Source: Polynucleobacter paneuropaeus (lineage in GTDB: Bacteria; Pseudomonadota; Gammaproteobacteria; Burkholderiales; Burkholderiaceae). Taken from it: DNA of 64,000 bases. Within the stretch, counting starts at the first letter, position 1, and each line of letters begins with the position of its first letter. The stretch spans positions 1,705,241-1,769,240 of the forward strand of contig NZ_CP030085.1 in the NCBI RefSeq assembly GCF_003261235.1, given 5' to 3'. Both the position numbers and the translations under genes were made by a program. Below are positions 60,731 to 64,000 of the stretch, piece by piece. The notes beneath the pieces are model-generated. The model was not told the origin of the DNA and made no database searches. It saw nothing but the letters and a program-made list of their open reading frames with translations.

Positions 60731-60943
60731 ATGCCTAACTGGAGCTACCTCATTGCACGCTTGATTAGCGCGATTGGCTCGTGGCTAGATGCCAGTAATC
60801 TGCGTAATCGGGTTTATCAGTTAGATGAGGAAAATGAGATTCTCAGAACTGCATTAGAAGACGTTCAACGCATGGATCCGGAGGGCCGTATTGGTTGGTA
60901 TGCCAAAGAAACTCTGGATCACATTGCAGCGAATCGCAAGTAA
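60731..60943 (+). CDS. Small conserved-looking protein of unknown function
   Basis: A 70-residue protein starting MPNWSYLIARLISAIGSWL (amphipathic or weakly membrane-bound), then an acidic coiled-coil-like helix NRVYQLDEENEILRTALEDV, and RMDPEGRIGWYAKETLDHI. Codon use and the helical heptad spacing suggest a real gene. No family is recognised. It stands alone between a divergent lipoprotein and a convergent hydrolase. Confidence 0.65.
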   Translation: MPNWSYLIARLISAIGSWLDASNLRNRVYQLDEENEILRTALEDVQRMDPEGRIGWYAKETLDHIAANRK

Positions 60944-60955
60944 AAATCGCTCAAA

Positions 60956-62008
60956 CTATTTTTCTACCTGAAAGTGGCTGTCCAAAAAGTCTTGTACGCC
61001 CGCAAACATTAGCATGCGATTTTTTTCCATGATGATGGTGTGCGTACCCTCGCTAATTTGCAAAAGAATTTTATAAGGTGCATTCACTAACTTGGTGTAG
61101 TACTCATAAAGCATATAGCTAGGTAGATCCGCATCCCACTCTGCATGAACTAGCATGACTGGAACCTTAATTAATCCAGGATCATATAAAGGCTTGCCTG
61201 CTGTCCAATAATCGCGCGCATCTTGAACTGTGCCATTCGGCGCTCTGAGTTTTTTTGGCGTTTGGGTTTTTCCCCAAGGATCTGTATCAAATGTTGCAGC
61301 CGCCCATTTTTCAAACCAGCCCTCTGGAATCAGACTGGCCTTTTGATCTTCAGGCACGCCTGTTAACCAGCGATTTTTAGCATCTGCTTCAGAGGCTACT
61401 CGATAGGCGCCCAATGGTCCACCCTTGTCGGTGAGCGGTGCGCCGCCTTGTCTTAACCACTGAGGCGCGTACAGCACCAACTTATTCACCTTATTATTAT
61501 TTTCACTAGTGTATTTACCCATGATCGTGGTTCCCCAGGACCATCCGAGTAAGTTGAGCTTTTGGATATGGCGCTTTTGCAAAATATAATTTACAGCGCT
61601 TGAGACATCACTGACAGCGACATCTGTTTTAACGATTGGTCCATTTTGATCGGCTGGCTGATCCATCTCTGGAGGCCGTGTGGATTTGCCATAGCCACGA
61701 AGATCAACCAGCCAAACATCATAGCCATGCCTGGCCAAATACTCCATCCATGAGGTTCCATTGAGCGAGAGATCGAAAGCCGTTTCTGCAGGATAGGTTG
61801 AGCCATGGACATACAAAAGGGTTTTATCAGCAGTAAATTGCTTTTGACCACTTAAATGCTTATTGCGCACATATAGAGAAATACCCGGGGTATCGCTAGG
61901 AACCATGTACTCCGCCATTTCAATACGATCCGCGGCATATGTATTAAGGGCAATCAGGCAAAAGAGAGAAATCAGGGCAGCACTTAACCATTTGGACAAA
62001 ATCTTCAT
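60956..62008 (-). CDS. Exported alpha/beta hydrolase
   Basis: A 350-residue alpha/beta-fold hydrolase with an N-terminal signal peptide (hydrophobic about 9-24, cleavage near TYA). The nucleophile elbow GWSWG has Ser157, the oxyanion strand reads LLYVHGST, VDLRGYGKST follows, the acid is in VHAEWDADLP and the His in EGTHTII. The substrate is unknown; lipid or ester hydrolysis in the periplasm is likely. Single gene, convergent with the 70-residue gene. Confidence 0.85.
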   Translation of the reverse strand: MKILSKWLSAALISLFCLIALNTYAADRIEMAEYMVPSDTPGISLYVRNKHLSGQKQFTADKTLLYVHGSTYPAETAFDLSLNGTSWMEYLARHGYDVWLVDLRGYGKSTRPPEMDQPADQNGPIVKTDVAVSDVSSAVNYILQKRHIQKLNLLGWSWGTTIMGKYTSENNNKVNKLVLYAPQWLRQGGAPLTDKGGPLGAYRVASEADAKNRWLTGVPEDQKASLIPEGWFEKWAAATFDTDPWGKTQTPKKLRAPNGTVQDARDYWTAGKPLYDPGLIKVPVMLVHAEWDADLPSYMLYEYYTKLVNAPYKILLQISEGTHTIIMEKNRMLMFAGVQDFLDSHFQVEK

Positions 62009-62149
62009 ACTGGTCTCCTATTATTTTTTAATGCTTATTTTGCTTAAAACTCTACACTATTTTCTTCCGAATCTTGGGAGTTTTTTGCAGTAGACTCTTA
62101 AATGAGATTAGCCATCAAATAATTGCCACATCTTCTTTATCATTTGCCC

Positions 62150-62908
62150 ATGAAATCCATCTTATTTGCCACTCTTCTGGCTATTGCAATACCCAGTTTT
62201 GCAATGGATGATGTTTCCGATGGATTGCCTGATCATATTGTGGGCGATATTGGAGCGGCGGTATACACATCGAACTTACACATTGGTACTGAAGGTACGC
62301 AATCTTTAGCCTTACCCTACGCCTTCTTTGATTACCAGCGCTTCTTTGCGCGTATTGATGAGGTTGGTATTAAGACCTTTAAGATGGGTTACGGATATTT
62401 TGAGCTTGGTGGAAAAATTAATCTCGATACCTATACCGTGAAATCTTCCATCAACGGCACCTCGATTAATCGCAGTGACCCTATTCCGCTTGGCGTTGGC
62501 ACCTTTCAAGAAACACCAATCGGTGCTTTCTTTCTGAATGCCTATCATGACTTTGGCAAATCCAAGGGCGCACTTTATGAGCTTTCTTATTTTGGTGAAA
62601 TAGAAACCTTTGCGCATGTTGTGGTTTATCCCCAGGTAGGCATTGAGAGACAGTCTTCTCAATATGCAAACTACTATTACGGCATTACTCCAGGAGAGTC
62701 TGTTGCTACTGGCTACTCAGCCTATACTGCTCCAGCCACCAGCAATTTAATGGCGGGCTTAATGGTAGAAATTCCAGTGGTTGATAGTTGGTATGTCAAT
62801 CTTTATGGCAAGCGCAAATGGCTCGGCAATGGTATCAACAATAGCCCCGTTCTGAACCGCTCATTTCAAGATAATATCTTTGTTGCCTTAGCGTATCGCT
62901 TTAAATAA
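62150..62908 (+). CDS. MipA/OmpV family outer membrane protein
   Basis: A 252-residue outer-membrane beta-barrel. A signal peptide (MKSILFATLLAIAIPSFA) is followed by alternating aromatic strands, with the C-terminal strand ending in Phe (VALAYRFK, with F before the last residue). Overall pattern and length fit MipA/OmpV, which act as scaffolds for murein enzymes or small porins. The ATG at 62150 begins the signal; a TTG at 62123 would extend it without support. Confidence 0.75.
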   Translation: MKSILFATLLAIAIPSFAMDDVSDGLPDHIVGDIGAAVYTSNLHIGTEGTQSLALPYAFFDYQRFFARIDEVGIKTFKMGYGYFELGGKINLDTYTVKSSINGTSINRSDPIPLGVGTFQETPIGAFFLNAYHDFGKSKGALYELSYFGEIETFAHVVVYPQVGIERQSSQYANYYYGITPGESVATGYSAYTAPATSNLMAGLMVEIPVVDSWYVNLYGKRKWLGNGINNSPVLNRSFQDNIFVALAYRFK

Positions 62909-62914
62909 GATTCG

Positions 62915-63163
62915 CTAGAGCTTGGTGTGTGAGCCATCACAATAAGGTGGCGTACTGGTTTGTTTGCAAGCACATAGGTATACCGTTTTGCTTTCAGCCT
63001 CTTGAACCCGCAAGGGATTGAATCCTGAGGCAGTATGAGAGCCATCACAAAAAGGTTGACGCTTACTTTTGCCGCAAGTACACCAGAAATATACTTGTCC
63101 TGCCTCGACCTCTGTTGGGCATGGGGCCTTTTGGGCAATGACTGGCTTATTCATTGCGGTCAT
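62915..63163 (-). CDS. CDGSH iron-sulfur domain protein with two CDGSH motifs
   Basis: An 82-residue protein with two 2Fe-2S-binding CDGSH motifs: CTCGKSKRQPFCDGSH and CACKQTSTPPYCDGSH, each with three Cys and one His. Related proteins carry redox-active, pH-labile clusters. Its start ATG at 63163 shares its A with the stop of the upstream DUF1275 gene (TGATG) and has GAGGG before it, so the two are translated together. Confidence 0.9.
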   Translation of the reverse strand: MTAMNKPVIAQKAPCPTEVEAGQVYFWCTCGKSKRQPFCDGSHTASGFNPLRVQEAESKTVYLCACKQTSTPPYCDGSHTKL

Positions 63164-63939
63164 CAGCAACCCTCTTTACCTTCTATTAGTCTTTTATATA
63201 TATTTTTAATATCTCGAAAAACTTGTAATGCGGCAATAACCATTAGCGATAAGGAAAGCGGTACAACAGAAATAAAACCAAATTTTTTAAAACTGATTGC
63301 TCCAATAATACCGCCCAGTAGAAACATTAAAAATATAGAGGCGTGGGTTTTGAGTCTGTCGCGATTAGCTTCAACAAAATGATGTTGATTGGCCTCCTGA
63401 GACTTGTTCCAATAAAGCAACTTACCAAGCTCAATACCGATATCCGTAATAACCCCTGTCATATGAGTAGTGCGAATTTCCGCTCTAGAGACTTTGGTCA
63501 CAATGGCATTTTGCAAGCCCATGACAAAACACAGCAAGAGCGCAATGGCAGGGACGGTTAGGGGAACATAAAAACTGAGATGGTCGCCTACAAACCCAAA
63601 TATTAATAATAAGAATGCCTCGAACAAAAGCGGCAGTGCGAACTGACTATGAATGGCCCTTCTTCGCCCCCAGCTCACAATCATTGCCGTTGTCATTGCG
63701 CCCAATAAGAATGCGGCTAAGAGTGAGAGCCCTCCTAAAACTGGCAATAGTCTGCTTAGTGCCAGATCATCTCCAATCCCCGCAATAATGCCGCTCATAT
63801 GGGATGTATAGCGCGCAATTGCCAAAAACCCGCCAGCATTTACAGCACCTGCGACAAAGGCCATATAAACGCCCAAATGAAAATCTGAGCGCATAGACCG
63901 ATGCGGGCTAGTAAGGGCTTGCAGAAATTGAACCGGCAT
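63163..63939 (-). CDS. DUF1275 (YoaK) family membrane protein
   Basis: A 258-residue integral membrane protein with about six helices. MAFVAGAVNAGGFLAIARYTSHMSGIIAGIGDD near the N-terminus and GLQNAIVTKVSRAEIRTTHMTGVITDIGIELG in the middle are the DUF1275 hallmarks. Function unknown. It is translationally coupled to the CDGSH protein; no promoter-proximal partner is seen in the last 60 bases of the window, which hold only AT-rich sequence. Confidence 0.85.
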   Translation of the reverse strand: MPVQFLQALTSPHRSMRSDFHLGVYMAFVAGAVNAGGFLAIARYTSHMSGIIAGIGDDLALSRLLPVLGGLSLLAAFLLGAMTTAMIVSWGRRRAIHSQFALPLLFEAFLLLIFGFVGDHLSFYVPLTVPAIALLLCFVMGLQNAIVTKVSRAEIRTTHMTGVITDIGIELGKLLYWNKSQEANQHHFVEANRDRLKTHASIFLMFLLGGIIGAISFKKFGFISVVPLSLSLMVIAALQVFRDIKNIYKRLIEGKEGC

Positions 63940-64000
63940 GACTTATTCTAAATCTTCGTTAGGCTAGCTGGTCCAATATTTTTCTTATAATATTTAGATG

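Overview
This window looks like chromosomal core DNA from a betaproteobacterium of the Burkholderiaceae, most probably Polynucleobacter or a close relative. That is inferred from gene content, protein flavour and organisation, not from a database search. The signs are a split cobalamin-dependent methionine synthase, PhaM, a DksA without zinc-finger cysteines, an S-adenosylhomocysteine (SAH) riboswitch before ahcY, AcuI-type reductase, and extreme compactness: most neighbours overlap or are a few bases apart, and no gene-free stretch exceeds about 215 bases. I see no rRNA, tRNA, insertion sequence, prophage, integron, CRISPR array or defence locus.

Layout. 1-2955 (+): tail of an FAD oxidoreductase, then DUF1365, Cfa-like methyltransferase and SDR, a membrane-lipid modification operon. 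2979-5998 (-): argS, a SPOR protein, dsbA. 6034-14386: DUF1840; the two-piece metH (-); phaM; an MBL-fold hydrolase overlapping phaM antisense; DUF1289; acuI; a lipoprotein, a flavin reductase and a GST. 14398-19834 (-): pteridine reductase, folB, ttcA, glmU, glmS. 19860-25728: MidA-like methyltransferase (+), then slt, an NDUFA9-like protein and cca (-), and 5-FTHF cyclo-ligase (+). 25717-29408 (-): metK, SAH riboswitch, ahcY, metF. 29612-32304 (+): two LpxL-family acyltransferases and dapF. 32308-44972: pyrE, xth, then a long minus-strand run (gatCAB, DUF484, xerC, COG0523 GTPase, dksA, argB, slmA, metX, metW, AmpG-like permease). 45034-50610 (+): mreBCD-mrdA-rodA, closed by a strong terminator, then hupB. 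51035-64000: envelope, lipid and regulatory genes, including an LpxO-like hydroxylase, carbonic anhydrase, a third LpxL paralogue, a phosphoesterase next to a Ser/Thr kinase-UspA fusion, dctA, a pseudouridine synthase, prfC, small lipoproteins, MipA/OmpV, DUF1275 and a CDGSH protein.

How the genes work together. Almost the whole methionine/SAM cycle lies here: metX/metW make the activated homoserine, metF supplies 5-methyl-THF, the split MetH methylates homocysteine, metK makes SAM and ahcY clears SAH, with RNA-level control visible upstream of ahcY and probably upstream of metK. A second theme is the envelope: glmU/glmS and dapF (peptidoglycan precursors), mre/mrd/rodA (rod shape), slt and ampG (turnover), and LpxL/LpxO-like enzymes (lipid A).

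The strongest items for a second look are the structured metK leader, the SAH riboswitch with its ribosome-site hairpin, prfC lacking any ATG/GTG/TTG start compatible with its P-loop, the kinase-Usp fusion beside a phosphoesterase, and the antisense overlap of phaM. I did not find a clear, previously undescribed multi-gene system.
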